Notes: a model not told the origin generated them from the letters alone. A stretch of 64,000 nt of DNA from CAVVYW01 sp963752605 (GCA_963752605.1 CAVVYW010000009.1:54237-118236), one strand, 5' to 3'. Shown: positions 27,859-38,209, numbered from the stretch's first letter. Numbers and translations are program-made.

Positions 27859-29821
27859 CTAGCTCTCGTCGCCGCGCATCTCCGCGGCGCCGCCGCCGGC
27901 GAGGCCGGGACGCGGACGCGGGCGCGGCTTCGGGCCCTCGCGGGCGGTGCTCTTCTCTTCCTCCGCGGGGGCTGCGGGAGGCGTCGACTCCTCCTCGTCG
28001 TCGGCGAAGACCTCCTCCTCGGGCTTGCCGTCGAGCAGGGCGACGAACTGCTCGGCCTCGATGGTCTCCCGCTCCAGCAGGATCTTGGAGATCGTGTCGA
28101 GCTCGCTCGCGGCGCTCGGAGAGGATGTCGGTGGCGGCCTGGTGCGCCTCCTCGACCATGCGGCGGATCTCGTCGTCGATCTCGCGCGCAACCTCGTCGG
28201 AGTAGTCGGGCTCGGCGGAGAACTCGCGGCCGAGGAAGGGCATGGCCGCGGTCATGGCCGAAGACGCGGGGGCCGAGCCGCTCGGACATACCGAAGCGCA
28301 TCACCATCTGCTTGGCGGTCTCGGTCACCTTCTCGAGGTCGTTGGAGGCGCCGGTGGTGATCTCGCCGAAGACGATCTCCTCCGCGGCGCGGCCGCCGAG
28401 GGTCATCGCCATCGTGTCGTTGAGCTCGGCGCGGGTGGTGAGGAACTTGTCCTCGGTCGGCAGGGAGATCGTGTAGCCGAGCGCCTGGCCGCGGCTGATG
28501 ATCGAGACCTTGTGGACCGGGTCGGAGTTCGGCAGTACGTGGCCGACGATCGCGTGACCGAGCTCGTGGTAGGCGGTGACGAGGCGCTCCTTCTCCGACA
28601 TCACCCGGCTCTTCTTCTCGGGGCCGGCGATCACCCGCATGATCCCCTCCTCGAGCTCAAGCATCGTGATCTCGCGCTTGCCGGAGCGGGCGGTGAGCAG
28701 CGCGGCCTCGTTGATCAGGTTGGCGAGGTCGGCGCCGGTGAAGCCGGGGGTCTGGCCGGCGAGGGCGTCGAGGTCGATCTCGGAGGCCAGCGGCTTGCCG
28801 CGGGTGTGGACCTCGAGGATCTGCTTGCGGCCCTTGCGGTCGGGGCGGTCCACGACGATCTGGCGGTCGAAGCGGCCCGGGCGCAGCAGGGCCGGGTCGA
28901 GGATGTCGGGCCGGTTGGTGGCGGCGATGAGGATGATGTTGTCCTTCATCTCGAAGCCGTCCATCTCGACCAGCAGCTGGTTGAGGGTCTGCTCGCGCTC
29001 GTCGTGGCCGCCGCCCATGCCGGCGCCGCGGTGGCGGCCGACTGCGTCGATCTCGTCCATGAAGATGATGCAGGGGGAGTTCTGCTTGGCCTGCTCGAAG
29101 AGGTCGCGGACGCGCGAGGCGCCGACCCCGACGAACATCTCGACGAAGTCCGAACCGGAGATGGAGAAGAAGGGGACGCCGGCCTCACCGGCGACGGCGC
29201 GGGCCAGCAGCGTCTTGCCGGTGCCGGGCGGCCCGTAGAGCAGCACGCCCTTGGGGATCCGGGCGCCGAGCGACTGGAACTTCTTCGGATTTTCGAGGAA
29301 CTCCTTGATCTCGTGGAGCTCCTGGACGGCCTCGTCGGCGCCGGCGACGTCACGGAAGGTGATCTTGGGGGCGTCCACCGACATGCGCTTCGCGCGCGAC
29401 TTGCCGAAGCTCATCACCCTCGAGCCGCCCCCCTGCATCTGGTTCATCAGGAAGATCCAGAAGGCGAAGAAGAACAGGAAGGGCAGGATGTAGGTGAGCA
29501 GCGAGAGGATGCCGCCGCCGCCCTTGCCCTCGATGTCGTACTTGACGCCGTTCCGCTCGAGGGTGTTCTGAAGCTGGGTCTGGGAGTCGCCGCTCTCGTA
29601 GCCGGTCTAGAACTCGTCGCCGTTGGTCTCCTTGACGTCGAGGGTGTTGTCCTTCGTCTTGAAGGTCACCTCCTCGATCTGCCCGGCCTCGATCATCGAG
29701 GTGAACTCGCTGAAGGTGGGCGGCTTTCGCCCTCGTTCGGGCTGATCAGGCGCTGCGCGAAGAACGCCAGCACGACGACGATCAGGATCGGGAACGCGGC
29801 GCTGCGGAAGAAACGTCTCAC
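27859..29821 (-). CDS. ftsH: ATP-dependent zinc metalloprotease FtsH (three frameshifts and one in-frame TAG)
   Basis: Membrane AAA protease. N-terminal helix VRRFFRSAAFPILIVVVLAFF, periplasmic-side segment, second helix (LTYILPFLFFFAFWIFLMN), Walker A GPPGTGKT, Walker B IIFMDEIDAVG, second region NRPDILDPALLRPGRFDRQ, zinc site AYHELGHAIVGH, and a charged C-terminus (EEEVFADDEEES, AAEMRGDES). The gene is broken four times: a missing A near 29727, TAG at 29607-29609 where Glu is expected (NGDEF-stop-TGYES), and shifts near 28263 and 28110. Homology resumes across every break, so sequence error is the likely cause. Start GTG 29821. About 653 residues when repaired. Confidence 0.92.
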
Positions 29822-29844
29822 CGAGGCGAGGGTACCAGGGTGGG

Positions 29845-30390
29845 CTAGCCCTCATGCGTGTTTTCCCGCAGTGCTGCCACATATGAGAGGTTGCGGAAGC
29901 GCTCGCCGTGGTCGAGCCCGTAGCCGATCGCGAAGCGGTTCGGGATCTCGAACCCGACGTACTTCACGGGCAGGTCCACCCGGCGCCGCTCGGGCTTGGT
30001 CAGCAGGGCGCAGACCTCGAGCGACTTCGGCTCCCGCGCCTGGAGGTTCCTCATCAGGTAGTGGAGGGTGAGGCCCGAGTCGATGATGTCCTCGACGATC
30101 AGCACGTCGCGGTCGGCGATCGGTGCGTCCAGGTCCTTGAGGATCCGGACCACGCCCGAGGAGTCGGTGGAGGAGCCGTAGCTGGAGACGGCCATGAAGT
30201 CGAGCTCGCAGGGGACGGTGAACTCCCGCATAAGGTCGGCCAGGAACGGGACGGCTCCCTTGAGGATGGCGACCAGGAGCGGCGGGCGCCCCTCGTAGTC
30301 ACTGCTCACCTCCGCGGCGAGCTCGGAGACGCGCCGCCGGAGGTCCTCCTCGCTGACGAGGATGTCCCCGATCAGATCGCCGTCATCCAC
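29845..30390 (-). CDS. hpt: hypoxanthine phosphoribosyltransferase
   Basis: Purine salvage: converts hypoxanthine or guanine to the nucleotide with PRPP. LLVAILKGAVPFLADLMREF, VSSYGSSTDSSGVVRILKDL and the PRPP-binding motif DVLIVEDIIDSGLTLHYL are clear; KYVGFEIPNRFAIGYGLDHGERFRNL closes the domain. GTG 30390 gives 181 residues, the usual length. The order tilS-hpt-ftsH is widely conserved. Confidence 0.95.
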   Translation of the reverse strand: MDDGDLIGDILVSEEDLRRRVSELAAEVSSDYEGRPPLLVAILKGAVPFLADLMREFTVPCELDFMAVSSYGSSTDSSGVVRILKDLDAPIADRDVLIVEDIIDSGLTLHYLMRNLQAREPKSLEVCALLTKPERRRVDLPVKYVGFEIPNRFAIGYGLDHGERFRNLSYVAALRENTHEG

Positions 30391-30415
30391 CGGCGGGAGT
30401 CTAGGCGCGCCGGGT

Positions 30416-31744
30416 CTACTCCACCACCGTGGCGCTGAGCACCGCTGACGTGGAGCCGGGCGGGGCCGCGAACTCCTCCGAGACGGCGACCCCCGCGATC
30501 CAGGCGATGCGGTCCTCGGAGGTGACGACCGGCAGGGTGCGGCGCAGCGACCGGGGCACCTTGCGATCGGTGAACAGGTCCTGGAGGGACTTCGTGCCCC
30601 CGAGCCCGAGCGGCCGCATCCGATCGCCGTCGCGCCAGGAGCGGACCACCAGGCTCTCGGTGAGAGGCGGAGGGATCGAGAATGGCGACCTCCACTCCGT
30701 TCGGCTCCGGCGCCTCCCTGACCTCGGCGCGGATCTCCCAGGTGCCGAAGCGGCAGCGGCCCGGGACCGTCAGGATCGCCTCCTCCGGCTCCTCGTCGGG
30801 GCCCGCCGCGAATCGGACGTGCCCGTGCTCGATCCGGGCCTCGACGCCCCCGCCGAGCTCGACCACCCCGCCCTCCGGCTCGCGGGCGAGGCGCCAGATC
30901 TCGGCCGCGCGCTCCCGGCCGAGCGGCACCTGGCCGCCGGCGGCGCCCTCGGCGAGCTGGCGCAGGGCGAGCCTGCGGAGCGCGGGGTCGAGCTCGGCCA
31001 GGGCCTCGGCGCCGATCGTGCCCGTGGCATCGGCGCCGGCGCGCAGGAGGACCTCCGAGGCGAGCAGCTCGAGCAGGTCGGACTCCTCGGCGAGCTCCGC
31101 CCGGGTCTCGGCGATCACCTGCTCGGCCGCTGGCCCGATCTCGCGCAACACCGGCAGGACCTCGTTGCGGATCCGGTTGCGGGCGTAGAGCGGCTCGGCG
31201 TTGGTCGGGTCCTCGCGGAAGGGGAGCCCGACCTCGCGGCGAGCTCCCGGACCCGGTCGCGGTCAAGCTCGAGCAGGGGCCGGACCACCGCTCCCGGCGA
31301 GGGGGTAGCCCGAGCAGCGCCCGGCGTCCGGGCGACGTCGCCAGCCGGTAGAGGACGGTCTCGGCGAGATCGGTGCGGGTGTGGCCGGTCGCCACCCAGT
31401 CGAGCCCGCGCTCGCGCCGCAGTCGCTCCGCCGCGGCGTAGCGGGCCTCCCGCGCCTCGGCCTGGACGTTCCCCTCCCCGAGGGTCGGGGCGCTCGACCA
31501 CCAGCTCGACGCCGAACAGATCGCAGAGCCGGCGGCAGGTCTCCTCGTCCTCGCCGGAGTCGGGCCGCAGCCCGTAGTTGAGATGGAGGGCCACCACCGC
31601 CTCGGGCCCGAGCAGCTCGCTCAGCCCTGCCAGGGTGGCGGCCGAATCGGCGCCGCCGGAGACCATCGCGACCCCCCGCGAGCCGGGCGCCACGAGGCCG
31701 CTCTCACGGACCACTTCGGCCAGCTGGGGCCTCTCCTCGGCCAT
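30416..31744 (-). CDS. tilS: tRNA(Ile)-lysidine synthase (several frameshifts)
   Basis: Modifies C34 of the CAU-anticodon tRNA-Ile. The ATP-pyrophosphatase motif is MVSGGADSAATLA, with LHLNYGLRPDSGEDEETC, then in other frames EARYAAAERLRRERG, VATGHTRTD and YARNRIRNEVLPVLREI. A helical domain and the C-terminal TilS domain (RDGDRMRPLGLGGTKSLQDLFTDRKVP) follow. Frame changes fall near 31488, 31298, 31235 and 30675. About 442 residues if repaired. All core motifs survive, so errors rather than decay are favoured. Confidence 0.9.
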
Positions 31745-31893
31745 GCCCGGATTCTAGGAATCGCCCCGCTCCGGGCACCGGAATTGCGTGGGGCTAGAAC
31801 AGGCGTCCAGGGCCGCCCTACAAAAATTTAGGACGCGCGGCCAAGCCGAGGGCATGCGTTCAGCAGGCGTGTGGCGGGCTCGATGGGGTCAGC

Positions 31894-32474
31894 ATGGGAG
31901 CAAGGGCACGCATCGTCTCGGCACTGGCCGCGGTCGCGATCCTCGGGATCGCGCCGGCGTCCGCCGCCGCCGCGTGCGCCGATCAGGACACGGAGGCCGC
32001 GGAGCTCTCGCGAGTTCCAGATCGAGGCCTCGGTCACCTGCCTGATCAACGAGCGGCGCTCCGACAACGGCATCGGGCGGGTTCGCGACAACGTGCGGCT
32101 CCGCCACGCGGCGGTGGACCACTCGCAGGCGATGGTGTCGCAGAGCTTCTTCTCCCACGACTCGCTGAACGGCAAGAGCTTCGTGGACCGGATCGAGTCG
32201 GCCGGCTACATGCGCGGCGCGCGGTCCTGGCTCGTCGGTGAGAACCTGGTCTGGGGCACCGGCGAGCTGAGCACCCCGGCCAAGCTGGTGCAGGCCTGGA
32301 TGGAGAGCCCCGCCCACCGGCGAACCTGCTCCGTGGCCGCTTCAAGGAGATCGGCATCGGCGTGCAGCGCGGCACCCCCAACACGCCTCCGAGCAGAATG
32401 GCGTCATCGTCTCCAGCGAGTACGGGTTCCGGGCCGGGAATCGCCGCGCGGGAACCGCCCGCAAGCGCAGGTAG
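31894..32474 (+). CDS. secreted CAP-domain (SCP/PR1-like) protein (frameshifts)
   Basis: Signal peptide MGARARIVSALAAVAILGIAPASA, then a CAP domain: ASVTCLINERRSDNGI, HAAVDHSQAMVSQSFFSHDSLNGKSF, YMRGARSWLVGENLVWGTGE, AKLVQAWMESPAHR, and in another frame LRGRFKEIGIGVQRGTP. His and Glu of the usual CAP cavity are present (SHDS, GEN). Frame changes near 32010, 32320 and 32390. The end reads GNRRAGTARKRR, another basic C-terminus. About 193 residues. The 150 bases upstream (31745-31893) hold no recognisable gene. The role is unknown; such proteins are often linked to spores or cell envelope. Confidence 0.8.
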
Positions 32475-32495
32475 AGCCCCGAGACCGAGGCGCGG

Positions 32496-33701
32496 CTACG
32501 CCCTGGCGGGGGCCGCTATATAGAGGCTGATCGGCTTGGGGAAGCCCTTCAGCTCGACCTCCCCGATCGGCTTGAAGGTCAGGTGCTCGGACTCGGGAAT
32601 TCCCTCGACCACGGGCTCGGTGACGAGGACCTCGCCGGCCAGCGCCCGGGAGACGACGCGGTGGGCGAGGTTGACGTCCGAACCGAAGTAGTCGCCGTCG
32701 CGGAACACCGCGGCGCCGTAGTGGATCCCGACCCGAGGCTGCGGGCGCTCCTGGAACAGGGTGAGGAAGCCGACCGCCCATTCGGTCAGCGGCAGCCGGT
32801 CGGGTGAGACGACCATGACCTCGTCGCCGATCGTCTTCACGATCGTCGCCTCGGCGGGCAGCGTCGCCTCGACCGTGTCGACGAACCGCTCGATCAGGTC
32901 GAGCGCCTCCTCGTCACCCTCCTCCTCCGTGTAGCGGGTGAAGCCGGTGAGGTCGACGAAGCAGAAGGTCATCGACACCCGCGCGAGGCCCGGGCCCCCG
33001 TCGCCGACCTCCGACTCCATGTGCCCGACGACGTCCTGCTCTATGTAGAAGCGCAGGTAGCGGTTGTGCATGTACTCCATGAGCGGGGTCGTGATCGGCA
33101 GCAGATCGGAGGCCATCTCCTCCATCTCCTCGGCGATCTCCAGCGGCGGGACCTCGTCCTGCATCAGCGGCTCGTGGACGTAGAGGTGGAAGAGGCGGAC
33201 CTCGGCGTCGGCGACCTTTCGAATCGACTGGGCGTAGACCCGGACGAGCTGCAGGAAGGCGACCAGCGGGAACCCCGAGGAGAGGACCTGCGCGCAGTGC
33301 CTCATCGCGCGGAGGTCCTCCTCGTTGAGCCGTCCCTCCAGTCCAAGGGGGGTGCCCGAGCATCGTCATCAGCCGCTCGATCAGCTCGGGCTCGAGCCCG
33401 TCAGCTCGCCCGCCTCCTTCGCGCGGTGTACTGGCCCTCCGGAACCTCGAAGAGGTCCTCGGCGTAGCCGAAGGCGAGCCGGCCGCCGCGGGCGGCCTCC
33501 CTGATCGCCTCGGCCGAGTACCCCCGCTCGCTCATCCGCGCGATCACCCGGGCCTGCGCCGCGGAGGCCCTGGTCCAGCGGCTGTCCTCGACCGGCACGA
33601 GCCCCTCCTCGGCCCAGCGCTTCAGCTTCGCGGTGCGAGACTCCCGAGAGGCGGCTCGCCTCGGCCAGCGAGATCGTCTTCTCCTCGTCCTCGGGACTCA
33701 C
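32496..33701 (-). CDS. class III adenylate/guanylate cyclase with N-terminal MerR-like domain (frameshifts)
   Basis: The C-terminal catalytic domain is intact from about 33305: FCFVDLTGFTRYTEEEGDE holds the first metal Asp, VKTIGDEVMVVSPD the Lys-xx-GD region, and YFGSDVNLAHRVVSRA the Asn/Arg pair. A helical region with YAQSIRKVADAEVRLFHLYVHE precedes it. Upstream fragments give a MerR-like start (KTISLAEASRLSGV) and RVIARMSERGYSAEAIREAARGGRLAFGYAEDLF. Frames change near 33640, 33410 and 33345. About 400 residues if joined. It would make cAMP or cGMP in response to a signal sensed by the N-terminal part; that signal is unknown. Confidence 0.8.
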
Positions 33702-33718
33702 CGTCCCAACCCCCTTCT

Positions 33719-34144
33719 TCAGTCGATCGCGAGGTGTGGGTACTTCTCGGAGACGAGCTCGCGGTAGCGGGAGAACAGCGGCTTCGCCGCCGGGAAGAAC
33801 CGCAGCGCCGCGCCGGCGTCCGCGACGCGGGCCGCAGGCGGCCGCGGGCGATCGCGATCGCCGGGTTCTCCCGCCCCTGCAGGAGCCGGTTGGCGACCTC
33901 GGACTCCATGATGAGCCTGAGCTTCGGAGCCGAGGACGACGCGCTTGCGAAAGTCCCAGCTGAGGCAGTGCCCGCCGCCGTCATCGGCCCGCACGTTGAC
34001 CACCAGCTTCAGGTCGGGGAACTCGAGCCGAAGCGGAGCGGCGGCGGCCCGGAGACGCGGGCCCTCCTCCGGGTCACGGTCGATCTCCGAGAGCACGGTG
34101 TCGAGGATCTCGCGGAGCTCCCTGGAGGAGGAGAAGCCGCCCAT
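33719..34144 (-). CDS. SCP2 sterol-carrier-like domain protein (two compensating indels)
   Basis: When the middle is read one frame over (33835-33925) the protein reads LVVNVRADDGGGHCLSWDF, KLRLIMESEVANRLLQGRENPAIAIARGRLR, GAALRFFPAAKPLFSRYREL. The strand-rich start followed by a GxENPAxAIARGR stretch resembles SCP2-like lipid-binding domains found beside fatty-acid genes. About 141 residues. Start ATG 34144. A lipid-binding role is inferred from the fold only. Confidence 0.6.
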   Translation of the reverse strand: MGGFSSSRELREILDTVLSEIDRDPEEGPRLRAAAAPLRLEFPDLKLVVNVRADDGGGHCLSWDFRKRVVLGSEAQAHHGVRGRQPAPAGAGEPGDRDRPRPPAARVADAGAALRFFPAAKPLFSRYRELVSEKYPHLAID

Positions 34145-34162
34145 CTCAGCCTCGACCGAAGG

Positions 34163-34523
34163 TCAAGAGTTGCCCTTCGCCGATCCGCGCACCGCCGCCT
34201 CGAGCTTCTCCAGGCGCTCGCTCAGGGTCCGGAGCTCTGCCTCGATCCGGCGGGCCGCATCATCGCGCGCATCCTCGAGACGCCGGGTCGCGTCATCTCG
34301 CGCCCCCTCCAGCCGGCGGGTCGCGTCGTCGCGCGCCCCCTCGATACGCCGGGCCGCCTCATCGCGCGCCTCCTGGCCCCTGCGGACGACCTCGTCGAGC
34401 AGCTCCTTCGCCCTGTCGCCCGTCTCGCGCGGCGGAGCTCGCGGTCGCCTCGAAGGTGCGCTCGATCGCGGTGCGGAGCGCTTCGGAGGCGCCACCCTGT
34501 TCTGAACCCGGTAGCCGTGGCAC
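34163..34523 (-). CDS. coiled-coil protein with 11-residue repeats
   Basis: About 119 residues, from GTG 34523 with one indel near 34440. The C-terminal two thirds is a continuous amphipathic helix built of 11-residue units (RIEGARDDATR, RLEGARDDATR, RLEDARDDAAR), ending with LSERLEKLEAA. The hendecad period favours a right-handed or straight coiled coil, as in apolipoprotein-like, phasin-like or LEA-like lipid-surface proteins. No other motif. It neighbours the SCP2-like gene, so a lipid-surface role is possible but unproven. Confidence 0.6.
34258..34389. repeat. 33-bp tandem repeat inside the coiled-coil gene
   Basis: Units of 33 bases start at 34258, 34291, 34324 and 34357, the middle two sharing the cores GCGCCCCCTC and CGCCGGGTCG-like ends. 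The period equals 11 codons and encodes the hendecad repeat of the protein. This is coding repetition, not a CRISPR array. Confidence 0.75.
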
Positions 34524-34581
34524 GTCCTCAGCCTACCCCGGGAGCCCGTGTCAATCACGCCCGCCTATGCTCGCCCGCCCG

Positions 34582-35267
34582 ATGTCGCCCCTCCACCTCC
34601 GCCCGAAGACGCCCTACGCGCCCGACGCGCTGCTGCCGGGCGACCCCGGGCGCGCGATGGCGCTGGCCCAGCAGCTCCTGACGGAGCCGAAGATGAGCAA
34701 CCACAACCGGGGGCTCTGGGGATACAGCGGCGAGACCGCCGACGGCCGTCCCTCAGCATCCAGTCCACCGGCGTCGGCGGGCCGAGCGCGGCGCTGGTCC
34801 TGCAGGAGCTCGCGGAGCTGGGCGTGAGGCGAGCGGTCCGGGTGGGGACCTGCGGCGCCCTGGACGAGGCGCTCGGGCTGGGGGAGCTGCTCTGCGCGGA
34901 GGCGGCCCTGCCCGAGGACGGCACCAGCGTCGCCCTGGGGGCGAACGGGCCGATCGAGCCGGACCCGGCCCTGCTGGAGCGGCTGCGGCTGCGGGCGGAG
35001 GCGGTCACCGTGGCCAGCACCGACCTCTTCTACGAGCCGGATACCAGTGCGAGGGAACGTGGATCGAGCGCGGCGCCCGCGCGGTGGAGATGGAGGCCGC
35101 GACGCTCTTCACCCTGGGCGCCCGGCTCGGCGTGGCGATGGGATGTCTGCTGGTGGTGAGCGACGTCTTCCCCGGCGGGGAGCGACGGCGGATCACCGAC
35201 GATGACCTGGCGGCCGTCCGTGGAGCGGATGGGGACCGCCGCCCTGGAGGCGCTGGAGGAACCCTAA
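34582..35267 (+). CDS. purine nucleoside phosphorylase, DeoD/uridine phosphorylase type (frameshifts)
   Basis: Phosphorolysis of nucleosides for salvage. Seen in order: APDALLPGDPGRAMALAQQLL, then after a frame change near 34750 LSIQSTGVGGPSAALVLQELAELGVRRAVRVGTCGAL, then near 35045 another change and GARAVEMEAATLFTLGARLGV with the catalytic-site Glu-Met-Glu, and VVSDVFPGGERRRI. A last shift near 35216 leads to ALEALEEP and TAA. ATG 34582 is used; ATG 34567 is also in frame. About 228 residues. Substrate (purine or pyrimidine) is not decided. Confidence 0.82.
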
Positions 35268-35611
35268 AGTGCGTCCTCGAGGGTTCGTCGGCGGTCCGGT
35301 GGCTCCGGGATCGCCGGAGCTCCGCAAGCTCCCGCCCAAGCTCGTCGAGCTTGTCCTCGACGGCCTCGAGGCGCTCCGAGACGGCCCGCAGGCGCCGGCT
35401 CGAGCCGGTCCACGTCACGCGCGGCGGGCACGTTCAGGTTGCGCATTGCGCTCGCGCCGGCCTGCGAGGCGCGCTCCCGCGCCTCGAGGGCGACCTCCAG
35501 GACCTGCTTGAACCACGGGTTGTCGAGCAGCGTCTGGGCGAGCTCTCCCAGAGCGTCCTCTCCCCGCGAGGAGAGGCGGTCCTTCAGCCCTTCGTCGCCC
35601 GGATCTTCCAT
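35264..35611 (-). CDS. helical protein, PNP-convergent, function unknown
   Basis: Start ATG 35611 (MEDPGDEGLKDRLSSRGEDALGELAQTLLDNPWFKQ). The segment LDNPWFKQVLEVALEARERASQAGASAMRNLNVP is followed, after an indel near 35405, by a coiled coil RLRAVSERLEAVEDKLDELGRELAELR. The true stop is unclear because the frame runs into the phosphorylase gene; the stop at 35264 is in the other frame. The same sort of charged helix as in the gene at 34163 suggests a phasin- or polyhydroxyalkanoate-granule-like pair, which is a guess. Confidence 0.5.
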   Translation of the reverse strand: MEDPGDEGLKDRLSSRGEDALGELAQTLLDNPWFKQVLEVALEARERASQAGASAMRNLNVPAARDVDRLEPAPAGRLGAPRGRRGQARRAWAGACGAPAIPEPPDRRRTLEDAL

Positions 35612-35751
35612 GCACATATTGTGCCCAGATTGAGCGTCGGTTCCCCGTTGCAAAGCGGAATATGGTCCGATAGCTTCCTTACAAGCCTGCGTGCGGGGTG
35701 CCTGGAGGAGAGACCAGACCGCAGGGTTAGCGGGCGGGAAGCGGCCATCAG

Positions 35752-38197
35752 ATGACCAAGAAGCTTCTACTGACTATTGCGCTTGGCGCCGCACTCGCGG
35801 TCGCGGCCAGCGGCACCGCCGTGTCCGTCGACGTCGCGGGCGTCAACGTTCAGGTACCGGGCGGAGCGGCCCCCCTGCCCGCGTGCTCGGACCTCGCCGA
35901 CAACGACGGCGACGGGGGGATCGACCTCCAGGACCCAGGCTGCACCGGCCCCCTCGACACCGACGAGTACAACCCGCCGGCGCCTCCTCCCGGTGGCGGC
36001 GGAGGTGGCGGCGGCGGCGGCGGCAGCCGGACCGGCGGCGGCTCCGGCACATCGGCCAGGCCCCCGCCAACAAGCCGGGCGGATCCGGCGGCCCCGGCGC
36101 TGTTCGGCAAGAAGGGCGCGAAGGGCGGCAACGCCAAGGAGGTCGCCAAGGCCGAGAGGCAGAAGCTCGAGGAGCCCGCCCTGCGCAACCCGGACGGCTC
36201 GCCCACGGACCAGAACCCGGGCCTGACCATCGCGGACTTCGGCGCCGCCCCGATCGGCGTCCCCAACTTCATCATCGACCAGTACGAGATCCCGCCCTTC
36301 CTCCTCCCGATCTACCAGGCCTACGGCGCCCAGTACGGAATCCCGTGGCAGGTGCTGGCCGCGATCAACAAGATCGAGACCGGCTTCGGGACCAACCTCA
36401 ACGTCTCCAGCGCGGGCGCCATGGGCTGGATGCAGTTCATCCCGTCGAGCTGGGAGGCCTATGGCTGCGACGGCAACGAGGACGGCAAGAAGGACCCCTA
36501 CAACCCGGTCGACGCGATCTGCGCCGCCGCCCGCTACCTGGCCGCCGCGGGCGCCGAGAAGGATCTCCGCTCGGCGATCTTCTCCTACAACCACGCCGAC
36601 TGGTACGTGGACGAGGTCCTGATGTACGCGAACGAGTTCTCGAAGCTGCCGGACGACCTGGTCGGGTCACTCACCGGCCTCACCGAGGGCGCCCACTTCC
36701 CGGTCGCCGCCGACGCGCGCTACGCCGATGACATCTCCGAGCGCGAGGCCCTGGAGCGCTCCCAGACCAATCGGGTCGCAGCCCGGCAACGCCGCCGACG
36801 TCGTCGGCGACTCGCCGACCCGCCGAGGCATCAACATCTACTCGAGGGTTAGTGCTCCGGTGGTTGCCGTCAACGACGGCGTCATCACCGCGACGGGGGA
36901 GAACGCGAAGCTCGGCAAGTTCATCGTCCTCACCGACGCGTACGGCAACCGCTACACCTACGCGCAGCTCGGCGAGGTCGCCCCGACGGTCCCGGTGCCG
37001 CGCGAGCACGCTCTCACCGCCAAGGACTTCAAGCTCGAGGGGCCGCCGAAGGCCGACCGCAGCCAACGACCCGCCAGCAACAGCAGCGACGACGAGACGG
37101 GCCCGGCAACAAGCAGCCCGCGGAGGACGAGCCGGCCGACGACGGGCGAGGCCGCCGCCGCGGCCCCGGTCAACACCGAGGAGCTCCGAGCCGCCTGTTC
37201 GCCCTGCCGGAGCGCCGCCCCAGCCGCCGGCCAGGCCGACGTCGGCGGCCAGCTCGACAGCCTGCTCGGCGAGCGGGTCCCGGGCTACGAGATCTTCAAG
37301 TCCTACGCCGACGCCACCTTCAAGTTCGACAGCTCGACGATGAAGATGGAGCCGCTGAAGGTCGGCACCAAGGTCACCGGCGGCACCGTGATCGGGCGCA
37401 TCGGAGAGTCGGCGACCGGCTCGCCGCACCTCAACTTCGCGATCCGGCCCGCGGGCCGCGGCGCTCCGAAGATCGACCCGAAGCCGATCCTGGATGGCTG
37501 GAAGCTCCTCGAGGCGACGGCGATCTACCGCGCCGCCGGCAAGGACCCGTTCGGCGGCTCCGACGCGACCATCGGCCAGATCCTGCTGATGTCCAAGGAG
37601 GTCCTGGCCCAGCGGGTGCTCGCCGACCCCAGGATCCAGACCTACTCCTGCGGGCGCACCGACATCGAGTGGGGCCAGATCGACCGGCGCACGCTGGCGA
37701 TGCTCGAGTACCTGGTCGAGCGCGGCTACCGCCTCACCATCACCTCGCTCAAGTGCGGCCACAGCTTCTACACGACCTCGGGCAACGTCAGCGCCCACTC
37801 CTCCGGCAACGCCGTCGACATCGCGCCGGTCAACGGGATCCCGATCCTGGGCAACCAGGGCCCCGGCTCGATCACCGAGGCCGTCGTGCGCGACCTGCTG
37901 AAGCTCCAGGGGACGATGCGCCCGGCGCAGATCATCACCCTGATGGAGTTCGGCGGGCCCACCTTCGCGATGGGCGACCACGACGACCACATCCACGTCG
38001 GCTACACGCCGCTCTACGGCTCGGGCAAGCCGTTCGACCAGCTCGCGCAGGTCCTGAAGCCCGAGCAGTGGGAGCGGCTGATCGGCCGCCTCGGCGAGAT
38101 CGAGAACCCGAAGGTGCGGACGAAGCCGTCGGACGCCTCGCTCCCCGCGAACCCGCCGGACAGCGGCCGGGCCAGCGACGCGCACACCAGCGAGTAG
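35752..38197 (+). CDS. secreted multidomain murein hydrolase: lytic transglycosylase, LytM-like and M15-like domains (one frameshift)
   Basis: Signal peptide (MTKKLLLTIALGAALAVAASGTA), a Ca-binding-like Cys segment (LADNDGDGGIDLQDPGC), a poly-Gly linker, then a soluble lytic transglycosylase domain: QYGIPWQVLAAINKIETGFG with the catalytic Glu and SSAGAMGWMQFIPSSW. After a shift near 36780 comes a LytM/M23-like domain (SRVSAPVVAVNDGVITATG, GSPHLNFAIRPAG) that lacks the zinc-binding His residues. The C-terminal domain has SAHSSGNAVDIAPVNG and DDHIHVGY, the HxxxxxxD...HxH pattern of M15/VanY peptidases. About 814 residues. It would cleave glycan and peptide of the cell wall from outside the membrane. 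Confidence 0.85.
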
Positions 38198-38209
38198 CGG
38201 GGCTCGGGT

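Noticed and set aside
28262..29447. Fusion of FtsH with the secreted protein that follows it
   Set aside because: An open frame runs from FtsH into the secreted protein only because of a frameshift near 28263; the secreted protein has its own ATG and signal peptide at 27848 and FtsH ends at 27859 in another frame.
29600..29730. Programmed frameshift or stop recoding in ftsH
   Set aside because: No slippery heptamer, pseudoknot or selenocysteine-type element is visible, and similar breaks occur in dozens of nearby genes, which points to sequence error.
34258..34389. CRISPR-like array
   Set aside because: The 33-bp units are contiguous without spacers and encode an 11-residue protein repeat.
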